Assembly (NCBI RefSeq): GCF_002210285.1
Contig: NZ_MWQE01000003.1
Location: 1 to 64,000, forward strand
Reading direction: 5' to 3'
Length of the DNA stretch: 64,000 nt
Source of the DNA: Fibrobacter sp. UWR2
Lineage (GTDB): Bacteria; Fibrobacterota; Fibrobacteria; Fibrobacterales; Fibrobacteraceae
Shown: piece by piece, positions 1 to 7,230 of the stretch
How the letters are laid out: the number at the start of each line of letters is the position of its first letter
How positions within the stretch are numbered: position 1 is the first letter of the stretch
The notes under the pieces: generated by a model
What the model saw: only the letters and a program-made list of their open reading frames with translations
The model's database searches: none
What the model was told of the DNA's origin: nothing
Program-made: the position numbers and the translations under genes

Positions 1-15
1 GCTTTTTGGCGATGC

Positions 16-227
16 TTTACGGACTAAAGTGGAGGGGGTCATGATTTAGTCCGTAAAAAATGCCGACTGCCGGCGCTAGTTTGTATGAAATTTGCACAAA
101 ATTACGGACTAAAACGCGGGGGGTCGGTATTTAGTCCGTAATGCGACTGAATTTTTGCCTTTAATTTGTATGTAATCTGCTGAATTTTACGGACTAAAGA
201 GCAGGGGGTCCTCTTTTAGTCCGTAAA
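16..227. repeat. Palindrome array A: three hairpin units about 85 bp apart
   Basis: Three inverted repeats lie at 16-57, 102-141 and 186-227. Each has a left arm TTTACGGACTAAA (or one base shorter), a G-rich loop of about 15 bases containing GGGGG, and a right arm TTTAGTCCGTAAA. The 40-odd base spacers are AT-richer and related to one another (TTTGTATG followed by A/T-rich sequence). Positions 1-141 recur almost perfectly at 1718-1858 with three mismatches. The stretch 1-431 contains no convincing gene; besides this array it holds only the minisatellite at 283-415. Confidence 0.9.
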
Positions 228-282
228 GGGCGCGCGCCGACCCCCGCCACATTGCCGCCCAGCAGTCACGTCGCCGCCTGCA

Positions 283-415
283 ACTGCTCCCGCCTGCCGA
301 GCCCGCAGTATCATTGCTCCCGCCTGCCGAGCCCGCAGTATCAATGCTCCCGCCTGCCGCGACTGCAGTCACATTGCCCCCGCATTCCGGACCCGCAGTA
401 TCATTGCCCCTGCAG
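283..415. repeat. 30-bp GC-rich minisatellite, about 4.4 copies
   Basis: Units of 30 bases start at about 283, 313, 343 and 373, with a partial fifth from 403. The two best units differ by one base. The unit core is TGCTCCCGCCTGCCGAGCCC followed by GCAGTATC. The period is a multiple of three, so all frames show a ten-residue repeat, but no frame has a credible start or ribosome binding site. It lies just beyond the 3' end of the minus-strand gene at 432-1292. Confidence 0.85.
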
Positions 416-431
416 AATCATCGCGTCCGCG

Positions 432-1292
432 TTATTTTGCCCGCGGCTTGAACAGCGTGTTGATGTACTCCTGCACCTGCTTGACAGAAAGTGGCGATAC
501 ATTAGTCTCGAACGTGGCGATGAAATTCTTCCCGAGGGTGTAGCCGCTTGCGGCATAAAGCGCAATCTTTTGCACTGCCTTCTCGGCGTAGTCGCGGTCG
601 TGCATCAGGCCGAAATGCTCCCAGATGATTTCCTCGCGAGTGCGCGTGTCGAGGCAGGTGAAGTCCGGGTAGAGCGTTCCCCACCCCTTTACGTTCGTGG
701 GGTATTCGTACCGGTAGGGAATCCCAGCGCGACTCAGCGCGTCCGCGATGATGATCTCGGACTTGGAGCGGACGCGCTCGCCCTTGCTCGTGATGAATTC
801 CGGCGCATTGATTTCAAAGGCCCGGCCGGTGTAGGGGAGGCGTTGCCAGTTGGCGATGAAGTCTGCGTCGGGTTCTCGCAAGGGCGCAACGAGCATGCGG
901 CGGCCTGGATGCAATCCGGTGAAGGCCTTGTCAAGCGCTCCGGGGTGAAACTCGGCGAGGAATCGCTCGATAGCCCCGATTGACTTCTTGAGAACGGCCG
1001 CCGCATCGCTGTTGTAGTCGCGCTGGGCGAGTGCCTTTGCCTTCTGGATTTCTGCTTTTGGCAGATACCGCCCGTTGGCGGGCTCGTTTTTTCCGCGCGC
1101 CGCCCTGCGACCATCGCTCACGATGTAGTATTGCGGGCGACCGTGATTCATGCCGACGCGCAGCTTTTGGCCGCCTGCCTGTTTTGCTGCCTGAGGGATG
1201 CCCGCAAGAAGCGCCTTGAGTTTAAGACAGCGGTCCGTCGCCGCCTGGATGAGGACGTCGTGCTTGTCGTTGTTGTTCTTTTTCTTTGCCAT
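432..1292 (-). CDS. PD-(D/E)XK-like nuclease-fold protein (accessory)
   Basis: This 286-residue protein has a lysine-rich start and a C-terminal half that fits a PD-(D/E)XK nuclease fold. The fitting pieces are RSKSE (E179), then YPDF (P209-D210), then IIWEHFG (E225-H226), then a helix with HDRDYAEKAVQKI. The usual E-x-K lysine is not obvious, and WEH stands in its place. I recall this arrangement in hypothetical proteins and helicase-linked nuclease domains of anaerobes, so nuclease activity is inference. The start ATG has a strong GGAGG four bases upstream. The gene sits alone between two copies of the palindrome array and has a terminator-like hairpin in its leader. Nothing nearby suggests a restriction or toxin partner. 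Confidence 0.7.
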   Translation of the reverse strand: MAKKKNNNDKHDVLIQAATDRCLKLKALLAGIPQAAKQAGGQKLRVGMNHGRPQYYIVSDGRRAARGKNEPANGRYLPKAEIQKAKALAQRDYNSDAAAVLKKSIGAIERFLAEFHPGALDKAFTGLHPGRRMLVAPLREPDADFIANWQRLPYTGRAFEINAPEFITSKGERVRSKSEIIIADALSRAGIPYRYEYPTNVKGWGTLYPDFTCLDTRTREEIIWEHFGLMHDRDYAEKAVQKIALYAASGYTLGKNFIATFETNVSPLSVKQVQEYINTLFKPRAK

Positions 1293-1317
1293 TGAACCTC
1301 CATCTGGAAAAAAGCAA

Positions 1318-1360
1318 TAAAAAAAGCGCTGATACTGCTATTAAGCAATGTATCAACGCT
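1318..1360 (-). terminator. Terminator-like hairpin inside the leader of the 432-1292 gene
   Basis: On the minus strand, AGCGTTGATACATTGCT (1360-1344) can pair with AGCAGTATCAGCGCT (1339-1325) with one mismatch and a two-base bulge. Seven T follow (1324-1318). This is the form of an intrinsic terminator, yet it lies between the predicted promoter (1371-1378) and the start codon (1292). It could be an attenuator or the end of a short RNA. Confidence 0.6.
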
Positions 1361-1370
1361 CATGTGCTGG

Positions 1371-1378
1371 TAATATAC
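1371..1378 (-). promoter_or_regulatory. Promoter -7-like element for the 432-1292 gene
   Basis: Minus-strand TATATTAC lies about 78 bases upstream of the start codon. It resembles the TAnnTT element seen before many other genes in the window. Its placement leaves a leader long enough to contain the hairpin at 1318-1360. Confidence 0.4.
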
Positions 1379-1652
1379 GAAAAACGATTCGTCAGAGACC
1401 AGTTTTTTCGAAAAAAAATTGGGGCGGTCGCAGCGGGTGTTTTGCAGGTGGACAAGGTGTAGGCTAGCATTGAGGCTGACGATGGGTGGTTGCGGGGGGG
1501 GGTGTGGCTCGGTTTGTTGTTGTTGTATATGGGGCGAGAGTCGGGCGGGCGCTAGTGCTATTGAAAAAGCAGTTTAAAGCTGGATTTTTGTTGATTCGGC
1601 GGGATTCTGCCGGTTTTAGGCTGATTTTAGGCTGTTTTTTGTCGCGGCGACA
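1379..1652. other. Intergenic stretch with no recognised gene
   Basis: This stretch is G-rich on the plus strand, including a run of nine G near 1496. An open frame crosses it from 1486 to 1761, but it has no ribosome binding site, is low in complexity, and runs into the palindrome array. I see no gene here. Confidence 0.6.
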
Positions 1653-1915
1653 GACTAAATGCAGGGGGGGTGGTATTTTAGTCCGTAAAATTTTGGCTGT
1701 TGATGGCCTGCGGGGTCGCTTTTTGGCGATGCTTTACGGACTAAAGTGGAGGGGGTCATGATTTAGTCCGTAAAAAATGCCGACTGCCGTCGCTAGTTTG
1801 TCTGAAATTTGCAAAAAATTACGGACTAAAACGCGGGGGGTCGGTATTTAGTCCGTAACCCCCTCCATTTTTAGCGTTTAATTTGTATGTAATTTGCCAA
1901 ATTTTACGGTCTAAA
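1653..1915. repeat. Palindrome array B: duplicate of array A
   Basis: Hairpin units lie at 1653-1689 (left arm shortened to GACTAAA), 1733-1774 and 1819-1858. A fourth left arm, TTTACGGTCTAAA at 1903-1915, has lost its right arm. Unit spacing is again about 80-86 bp. The segment 1718-1858 matches 1-141 in the same orientation with three mismatches, and the following spacer (1859-1901) resembles 142-185. The two arrays therefore form a direct repeat flanking the gene at 432-1292. Confidence 0.9.
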
Positions 1916-1976
1916 GTGCAGGGGGGCGCCAAAAAGTATGTAATCGCGCAGTGAAAGCCGCCGCCCGCCGTGCACT

Positions 1977-2260
1977 CGCCACCACAAAGCAGCATCCTCG
2001 CCACCACAAAGCAGCATCCTCCCCGCTACAAGGCGGCATTTGCCCCTGCGACAAGCCTGCACCCCGCTCGCGGCACATCTCGCCACCACAAATAAGCATC
2101 TTGCCGCTGTAAAAGCGCATCTCCCTGCCACAATCATACATCTCGCCACCACAAATAAGCATCTTGCCGCTGTAAATGCGCATCTCCCTGCCACAATCAT
2201 GCATCTCGCCGCCGCAATTGCGCATCCAGCCGTCATAAACGCACATCCCTCCGCTGCAAG
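1977..2260. repeat. 21-bp minisatellite with a 63-bp higher-order repeat
   Basis: About thirteen units of mostly 21 bases follow the pattern CGCCNCCACAANNNNGCATCT. Three consecutive units (2079-2141) recur with few changes at 2142-2204, giving a 63-bp super-repeat. Every frame shows seven-residue periodicity because 21 is a multiple of three; the plus strand spells HLATTNK, HLAAVKA, HLPATII and so on. No ATG start or ribosome site supports translation. Confidence 0.85.
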
Positions 2261-2315
2261 CCCGCTTTTTTCGCCCGCATTGGCGCCGCCCGCCGCCAAT
2301 CTAGGGCCACTTTTT

Positions 2316-2323
2316 TATCTTTA
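2316..2323 (+). promoter_or_regulatory. Probable purA promoter element and leader
   Basis: TATCTTTA after a T-run matches the TAnnTTTG-like element seen elsewhere in the window. It leaves a leader of roughly 110 bases before purA. The leader contains a small hairpin, CAGGGA (2339-2344) with TCCCTG (2348-2353), and GC-rich sequence to about 2425. I recognise no known riboswitch. Confidence 0.45.
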
Positions 2324-2441
2324 TGGCGAAAAAGGGTGCAGGGAAGGTCCCTGTGCTGCAATTTCGTGTTTTAACAAATAATCGACCTGCGGGCCGCCTC
2401 TCGGGGTTTCGCCTGCCGGGTCACAAAAAAATGAAGGATAT

Positions 2442-3746
2442 ATGGCAAATCGTGTTGTAATCGGTTCCCAGTGGGGTGACGAGGGTAAGGCCAAGGTGGT
2501 GGATTTCTTGACTCTGGACGCAGATATCATCGTGCGTTTCCAGGGCGGCGCCAATGCGGGCCATACCGTGGAGGTGGGCGACCAGAAGTTCGTGTTCCAC
2601 CTGATCCCGTCGGGCATCATGCACAAGGACAAGATTTGTGTCATCGGTAACGGTGTCGTTCTCGACCCGATTCAGACCCTCGCGGAAATTGCGGACCTCC
2701 ACACGAAGGGCATCAACCCCGAAGGCCGCCTCTTTATCGCGAACAACGCCCACGTGGTGCTCCCGTACCACTCCACGCTCGACAAGGCGAAAGAAAAGAA
2801 GGCCGGCAAGGCCGCCATCGGCACCACCGGCCGCGGCATCGGCCCCTGCTACAGCGACAAGGTCAACCGCATCGGCGTGCGCGTGGGCGACCTCATGGAC
2901 GAGCGCGAACTGCGCCCCCGCGTCGAGGCGATGGCCAAGGTCCACAACGAAGAATTTACCGTGATGTACGACGTCCCGGCGATCGACCCCGAAGTGGTCA
3001 TCAAGGAATACCTCGAGCTCGGCCAGAAGATCAAGCCGTTCGTGCGCGACGTGAGCGAGTTCCTGTACAAGTCCGTGAAGGCCGGCAAGCGCCTGGTGTT
3101 CGAGGGCGCGCAGGGCACCATCCTCGACGTGGACCAGGGCACCTACCCGTTCGTGACCTCGAGCAACACTGTCTCGGGCTACGCGAGCTGCGGTTCGGGC
3201 GTCGGTCCCACCGTGCTGGACGAGGTCTGGGGCGTGGTCAAGGCCTATACGACCCGCGTGGGCAACGGCCCCTTCCCCACGGAACTCCTGGACGAGACGG
3301 GCGACACGCTCCGCAAGATTGGTAACGAATACGGCGCCACGACGGGCCGCAACCGCCGCTGCGGCTGGTTCGACGCTCCGGTCGTCCGCAAGGCGACCGT
3401 GGTGAACGGCCTCACTCACCTCGCCATCACCAAGCTCGACGTGCTCGACACATTCGACACGGTGAAGATTTGCACCCACTACGAGTGCGACGGCGAGAAG
3501 CTCGACCTTATCCCGAACCAGCTTTCGAAGGTCGGACGTTGCGTGCCGGTCTACGAGGAAATGCCGGGCTGGAAGTGCGATACCACCAAGTGCCGCACCT
3601 ACGACGAGCTTCCGGAGAATGCAAAGAAGTATTTACAGCGCATGGCTGAACTTGTTGATGTGAAAATTGGTATGATTTCTATTGGCGCTAAGCGCGATCA
3701 GAGTATTGTCATCGATTCCGGCCTCGCCAAGGGGTTGGGTCTTTAA
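2442..3746 (+). CDS. purA: Adenylosuccinate synthetase
   Basis: This is PurA (434 residues, normal family length). It joins IMP and aspartate using GTP in the first committed step from IMP to AMP, in the cytoplasm. The N-terminal phosphate loop reads QWGDEGKAK (10-18), with catalytic Asp13 in place and alanine where many homologues have glycine. NAGHT places the catalytic His at 41. Later family segments are also present: TTGRGIGP, the AQGTILD region, and TGRNRRCGWFD. The start ATG follows a GAAGGAT sequence. It is the first gene before a Crp-type regulator. Confidence 0.98.
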   Translation: MANRVVIGSQWGDEGKAKVVDFLTLDADIIVRFQGGANAGHTVEVGDQKFVFHLIPSGIMHKDKICVIGNGVVLDPIQTLAEIADLHTKGINPEGRLFIANNAHVVLPYHSTLDKAKEKKAGKAAIGTTGRGIGPCYSDKVNRIGVRVGDLMDERELRPRVEAMAKVHNEEFTVMYDVPAIDPEVVIKEYLELGQKIKPFVRDVSEFLYKSVKAGKRLVFEGAQGTILDVDQGTYPFVTSSNTVSGYASCGSGVGPTVLDEVWGVVKAYTTRVGNGPFPTELLDETGDTLRKIGNEYGATTGRNRRCGWFDAPVVRKATVVNGLTHLAITKLDVLDTFDTVKICTHYECDGEKLDLIPNQLSKVGRCVPVYEEMPGWKCDTTKCRTYDELPENAKKYLQRMAELVDVKIGMISIGAKRDQSIVIDSGLAKGLGL

Positions 3747-3767
3747 CTTTCACAAGGAGTGAGCAAC

Positions 3768-4481
3768 ATGGTGGACGCAACTATTCTCGGACTGCTGAAG
3801 GGCGTTGAGCTCTTTTCGGAACTGAGCGAAGAACAGATTGGGATGCTCGCCGACCTGGTGGTTTCCCAAAAATTCAACCGCGACGAGACGGTTGTGCTCG
3901 AGGGCGACGACTCGGTGCAGGCTCTGTACCTGATTGCGTCGGGCTCGGTGCAGGTCTACATGACCGGCGTCGATGGGCGCGAGACCATCCTCAGTTTCCT
4001 GGAACGTGGTGACTTCTTCGGCGAAATGTCGCTCATCGACGGCGAACCGAGGTCCGCCTCGGTGCGCACCGTGACCGACGCGCAGATGCTCATCATCCAC
4101 CGTGAATCATTCCTCAAGCTCATCCGCCAGTCCCCGGAGATTGCGATGGGCCTGTTGAGCGAACTCAGCAAGCGCCTGCGCAAGGCGAACCGCCAGATTG
4201 GCTCGCTCTCCACGATGTCCGTGAGCGGGCGCGTGGCCGGCACCCTCCTCAACCTCATGGAAGAACGCGGCGTGCGCATCCACACCGACAACGGCAGCAT
4301 GGTGACGGTCATCCACAACCGCCCCACTCAGCAGCAGCTGGCCGACATGTCGGGCACCACGCGCGAAACCGTGAGTCGCATCTGCTCCCTGCTGGTGAAG
4401 ACGAACGCGATTGCCATGACCGGCAAGGACATCGTCATCTTCGACGAGAGCGCGCTGCAAGAGAAGGCTACCAAGGGCTAG
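3768..4481 (+). CDS. Crp/Fnr-family transcription regulator
   Basis: This is a 237-residue regulator with an N-terminal cyclic-nucleotide-binding-type beta-barrel (LLKGVELFSELSEEQ to about 120, including GDFFGEMSLIDGEPRSASV). A connecting helix follows, then a C-terminal winged helix with TQQQLADMSGTTRETVSRI as the recognition region. The barrel keeps the GE..L.DG..R pattern of nucleotide-binding members, so cAMP or a related ligand is possible; no Fnr-type cysteine cluster is seen. The start is set at ATG 3768 because AAGGAG (3754-3759) lies 8 bases upstream; a GTG at 3759 would overlap that site. It follows purA by 21 bases. Confidence 0.93.
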   Translation: MVDATILGLLKGVELFSELSEEQIGMLADLVVSQKFNRDETVVLEGDDSVQALYLIASGSVQVYMTGVDGRETILSFLERGDFFGEMSLIDGEPRSASVRTVTDAQMLIIHRESFLKLIRQSPEIAMGLLSELSKRLRKANRQIGSLSTMSVSGRVAGTLLNLMEERGVRIHTDNGSMVTVIHNRPTQQQLADMSGTTRETVSRICSLLVKTNAIAMTGKDIVIFDESALQEKATKG

Positions 4482-4484
4482 ACC

Positions 4485-5258
4485 GTGGCGAAAATAAAGT
4501 CGTTTATAAACAAATTCCTTACGTGGCTCAAGACCTCTTCGCTGGTAAAGGCGTTCGTGGCCTGGGTCATTCTTGTTATTTTACTCGCATTCGCCGTAGA
4601 CAAGATCGTGATGCCCATTCTCGCTGGCTCCTTGACGAGCACGGGCGTCGTGCCTACGCTCGAAGGCTTGCCGCCGGAGGTTGCCGAAAAGAAACTCGAT
4701 TCCGCCGGATTCAAGTACGAATGGCTCGAAGAGGGCCGCTACAATTCGCAGGTGCCCGAGGGCATGGTGCTGGTGCAGATGCCTGCCGCCGGCCGTGTCG
4801 CCAAGCTCGGCCGCACGGTGAAGCTCACGAAGAGTCTCGGTATCCGCGAGGTGGAAATCCCTGACCTGCGCGGCAAGAGTCAGAAGCAGGCCGAAATCTC
4901 GCTTACGCGTGCAGGCCTTGTACGTGGCGAAATCGTGAAGGGCGCTCACGCGAGCATCCCGCGCGGCGTGGTTATCCGTACCGACCCGATGGCCGGCAAC
5001 AAGGTGCGCCTCGGCGACACGGTGAAGGTCGTGATCTCGGCTGGCGCCACTACGGGCAAGGTAATGCTGCCTTCGTTCGAAGGCGAGATGATGGATAACG
5101 TTTACCCGAAACTCGAGGCGCTCGGATTCCGCGTGGGCAAGGTCAAGCGCGTGAAGGGCCAGAACGGCGAACTTTCGGGAACGGTGCTCGAGACGGCGCC
5201 CAAGGAAGGCGACTACCTCAAGCCGGATTCCAAGATCGACTTCGTGATAGTGGATTAA
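4485..5258 (+). CDS. Membrane-anchored PASTA-repeat protein
   Basis: This 257-residue protein has one N-terminal membrane helix (about residues 20-47) followed by three PASTA domains (about 53-118, 119-188, 189-257). Each carries the typical P-x-(L/F)-x-G and late G-(D/K)-x-V features, for example EIPDLRGKSQKQAE. PASTA domains bind cell-wall muropeptides or beta-lactams in kinases and penicillin-binding proteins. Here there is no kinase or transpeptidase domain, so it is probably a periplasmic wall-sensing or scaffold protein (inference). It begins at GTG 4485, three bases after the Crp gene, and its last codon is five bases from the next start. Confidence 0.85.
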   Translation: MAKIKSFINKFLTWLKTSSLVKAFVAWVILVILLAFAVDKIVMPILAGSLTSTGVVPTLEGLPPEVAEKKLDSAGFKYEWLEEGRYNSQVPEGMVLVQMPAAGRVAKLGRTVKLTKSLGIREVEIPDLRGKSQKQAEISLTRAGLVRGEIVKGAHASIPRGVVIRTDPMAGNKVRLGDTVKVVISAGATTGKVMLPSFEGEMMDNVYPKLEALGFRVGKVKRVKGQNGELSGTVLETAPKEGDYLKPDSKIDFVIVD

Positions 5259-5262
5259 ACCT

Positions 5263-7224
5263 ATGAAGTTCTCTGCCAAGCTGCCAGCCGTACTGCTCTG
5301 TACTGCGTTCGCCCTTGTGGCGTGCAGCTCGGCTCCCGTGAAAAAGACTGAAGATAACGCTCCGGCCGAAGCCCCGGCTGTTGCCGCGGGCGAAGAGGAC
5401 GAGTTCCACGGAATCGCTCCGGGCAACCTCGATACTGCACATGCCGCGTTTATCCAGGCGCTGGACCTCGAGATGCGTGGGCTCCAGCACGAGGCGGATT
5501 CCATGTGGATGCTGGCCTGGCGCTATGACCCGCGCAGCCGCTACCTCTCGTTCAGGGTGGCGCAGAAGATGCTCGCCGTGGGGGCGGATTCCGTTGCGGC
5601 GTCTATCGCGAAGCAGGCGAACAAGTTGCCTGGCAAGCGCACCGCCGGCCAGTTCGAGACGATGGCGCATGTCTTTTTGAAGGAGAGTGCCGCCGACTCC
5701 GCCCGCAAGTATTTTTTGCTCGCGCTTGATTCCTCGAAGTACCAGGACATGCGCATGCTGTACGACTACAGCCTGTTCCTCGAGGCCGTGCAGGACAAGA
5801 AGGAACTCGTACGCGTGTACGACCTGCTGCTCCCGCAGACAAACTACATCCAGTCGCTTTTTGGCCGCCAGGTGAACCTGCTTGTTGAACTCGGGAAGGA
5901 TTCCGCGCTGGTCGAACTCTTCGGTCGTGCGCACGATGCTACTGGCGACAAGGAAAAGCTCGCGAAGATGGTGCAGGTGATGGTAATCCAGAAGCGCTTT
6001 GCGGAAGTGCGCGCGATTGCCGATACCATCACGAGCTCGCTCGAGGACGACGGGAAGATTATTGAACTTGCATTGCTGACTTACGCGAACGCCCCGAAAG
6101 AGGAAATGCTCGCCTTCCTCAAGAAGAAGTACTATAAGGACAGTGTCCGCGTCCCTGAACTCGTGTACCACCTGGGGCTCAACGAGTACATGCTGCACGA
6201 GGTCGACAGCGCGAAGGTGCACCTCGAAGATGCTCACCTGAAGCTCGTGAACGACAAGGAGGCGGGCGCGCACGCGTGCCGCACGCTTTCGGCGATTGCC
6301 TTTAGCCGCGGGCAGAACAAGGACGGCGTGCGCTATGCGGAACAGGCGGATTCCCTGCTGATGGGCGAGGGCAAGGTTTTCCTCGCGCTTGCGCTCGGGA
6401 CCGCGAAGGAATACGGAAAGTCGTATGCGCTCCTCGATTCCATGCTAGGCGTGTGGATCAACTGGCGCCCGATGGAAGGGATTGCCGACTCCGTGCTGAT
6501 GAAGAAACTCAAGGCGCAGGCGATGCTGAAGTACCGCAGGTTCCAGCGTGCCTATGCCGACGTGCTCATGATGCAGGCCCGTGACCTCGAGGAGAAGGGA
6601 ACCTTTACGGGCATAATCAATTCGTTCGTTATGGGCAAACCGAAGGAAACTCTGAGGGATTCCCTGAACCGCGCGGCCGCACGCGAGGCCCGCACGAAGG
6701 CGGAACTGTTCTGGGAAAGCGTGTTGGCCGAGGAACCCGACGACGTCGTGCTCCGCTTCTCGATGGCGCGGAACCTGGAACGCCTGGGCCGGATAGACGA
6801 GATGTTCGCGATGTTCGAGACAATTCTCAAGTCGCCGAACCTGCAGCCGAAACTCAGCTACTCCGAGGTGGCGAACTACTACGGCTATACGCTCATCAAC
6901 CTGAACAGGAACAGGGCCGAGGTGGAATACGGCTATTCGCTTGTGGTGAAGGCGCTCGACTCGATAAAGGGCGACAAGCCCGACGCGATCATAGATTCCA
7001 AGGCCTGGGGACTCTACCGCCTGGGGCGCTTTGACGAGGCGCTCGAAGTGATAATGCAGGTGAATCCCGAAAAGTTCAAGGACGACGACGAGTACCTGGA
7101 GCACCTGGGTGCAATTCAGGTGGCTGCCGGCAAGCAGGCCGAGGCGGCGGAGACATACCGCAAGCTTTTGAAACTCAGCCCCAAGCACCCGGCGGCGCTG
7201 GAATTCCTGAAAGGGAAGAAGTAG
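5263..7224 (+). CDS. TPR-repeat lipoprotein
   Basis: This 653-residue protein begins with a lipoprotein signal (FALVACSS, Cys at about 21), then an acidic, alanine-rich linker. The rest is helical with tetratricopeptide-like repeats, most clearly near the C-terminus (GLYRLGRFDEALEVIMQVNPE, then AAGKQAEAAETYRKLLKLSPKHPAALEFL). It is likely an outer-membrane or periplasmic scaffold facing the envelope. It is the third gene of a closely packed run (gap of four bases before it, six after it), which suggests co-transcription with the PASTA protein and the LolB-like lipoprotein. Its specific partner is unknown. Confidence 0.8.
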   Translation: MKFSAKLPAVLLCTAFALVACSSAPVKKTEDNAPAEAPAVAAGEEDEFHGIAPGNLDTAHAAFIQALDLEMRGLQHEADSMWMLAWRYDPRSRYLSFRVAQKMLAVGADSVAASIAKQANKLPGKRTAGQFETMAHVFLKESAADSARKYFLLALDSSKYQDMRMLYDYSLFLEAVQDKKELVRVYDLLLPQTNYIQSLFGRQVNLLVELGKDSALVELFGRAHDATGDKEKLAKMVQVMVIQKRFAEVRAIADTITSSLEDDGKIIELALLTYANAPKEEMLAFLKKKYYKDSVRVPELVYHLGLNEYMLHEVDSAKVHLEDAHLKLVNDKEAGAHACRTLSAIAFSRGQNKDGVRYAEQADSLLMGEGKVFLALALGTAKEYGKSYALLDSMLGVWINWRPMEGIADSVLMKKLKAQAMLKYRRFQRAYADVLMMQARDLEEKGTFTGIINSFVMGKPKETLRDSLNRAAAREARTKAELFWESVLAEEPDDVVLRFSMARNLERLGRIDEMFAMFETILKSPNLQPKLSYSEVANYYGYTLINLNRNRAEVEYGYSLVVKALDSIKGDKPDAIIDSKAWGLYRLGRFDEALEVIMQVNPEKFKDDDEYLEHLGAIQVAAGKQAEAAETYRKLLKLSPKHPAALEFLKGKK

Positions 7225-7230
7225 GCCGCG

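Noticed and set aside
16-227. CRISPR array
   Set aside because: The repeat units vary in their loops, the spacers resemble one another, and no cas gene is present; it is a tandem palindrome array.
252-983. Plus-strand frame opposite the nuclease-like gene
   Set aside because: It consists of the minisatellite and the antisense of the better supported minus-strand gene.
1486-1761. Short open frame in a G-rich region
   Set aside because: Low complexity, no ribosome site, and it runs into the palindrome array.
1653-1915. Integron attC sites
   Set aside because: No integrase or gene cassettes with the attC core sequences are present; the arms are uniform palindromes rather than R and L boxes.
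1904-2299. Minus-strand open frame with cysteine-rich repeats
   Set aside because: It is the reverse reading of the same minisatellite, with no ribosome site.
2040-2381. Plus-strand open frame with seven-residue repeats
   Set aside because: No ATG start and no ribosome site; the periodicity follows from the 21-bp minisatellite, and the frame overlaps the probable purA promoter and leader.
2324-2441. Purine riboswitch before purA
   Set aside because: The leader has a small hairpin but not the conserved aptamer core.
2421-3479. Long minus-strand frame opposite purA
   Set aside because: A shadow produced by GC-rich codon bias; purA is certain.
3759-3767. GTG start for the Crp-type regulator
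   Set aside because: It overlaps the AAGGAG that serves the ATG at 3768.
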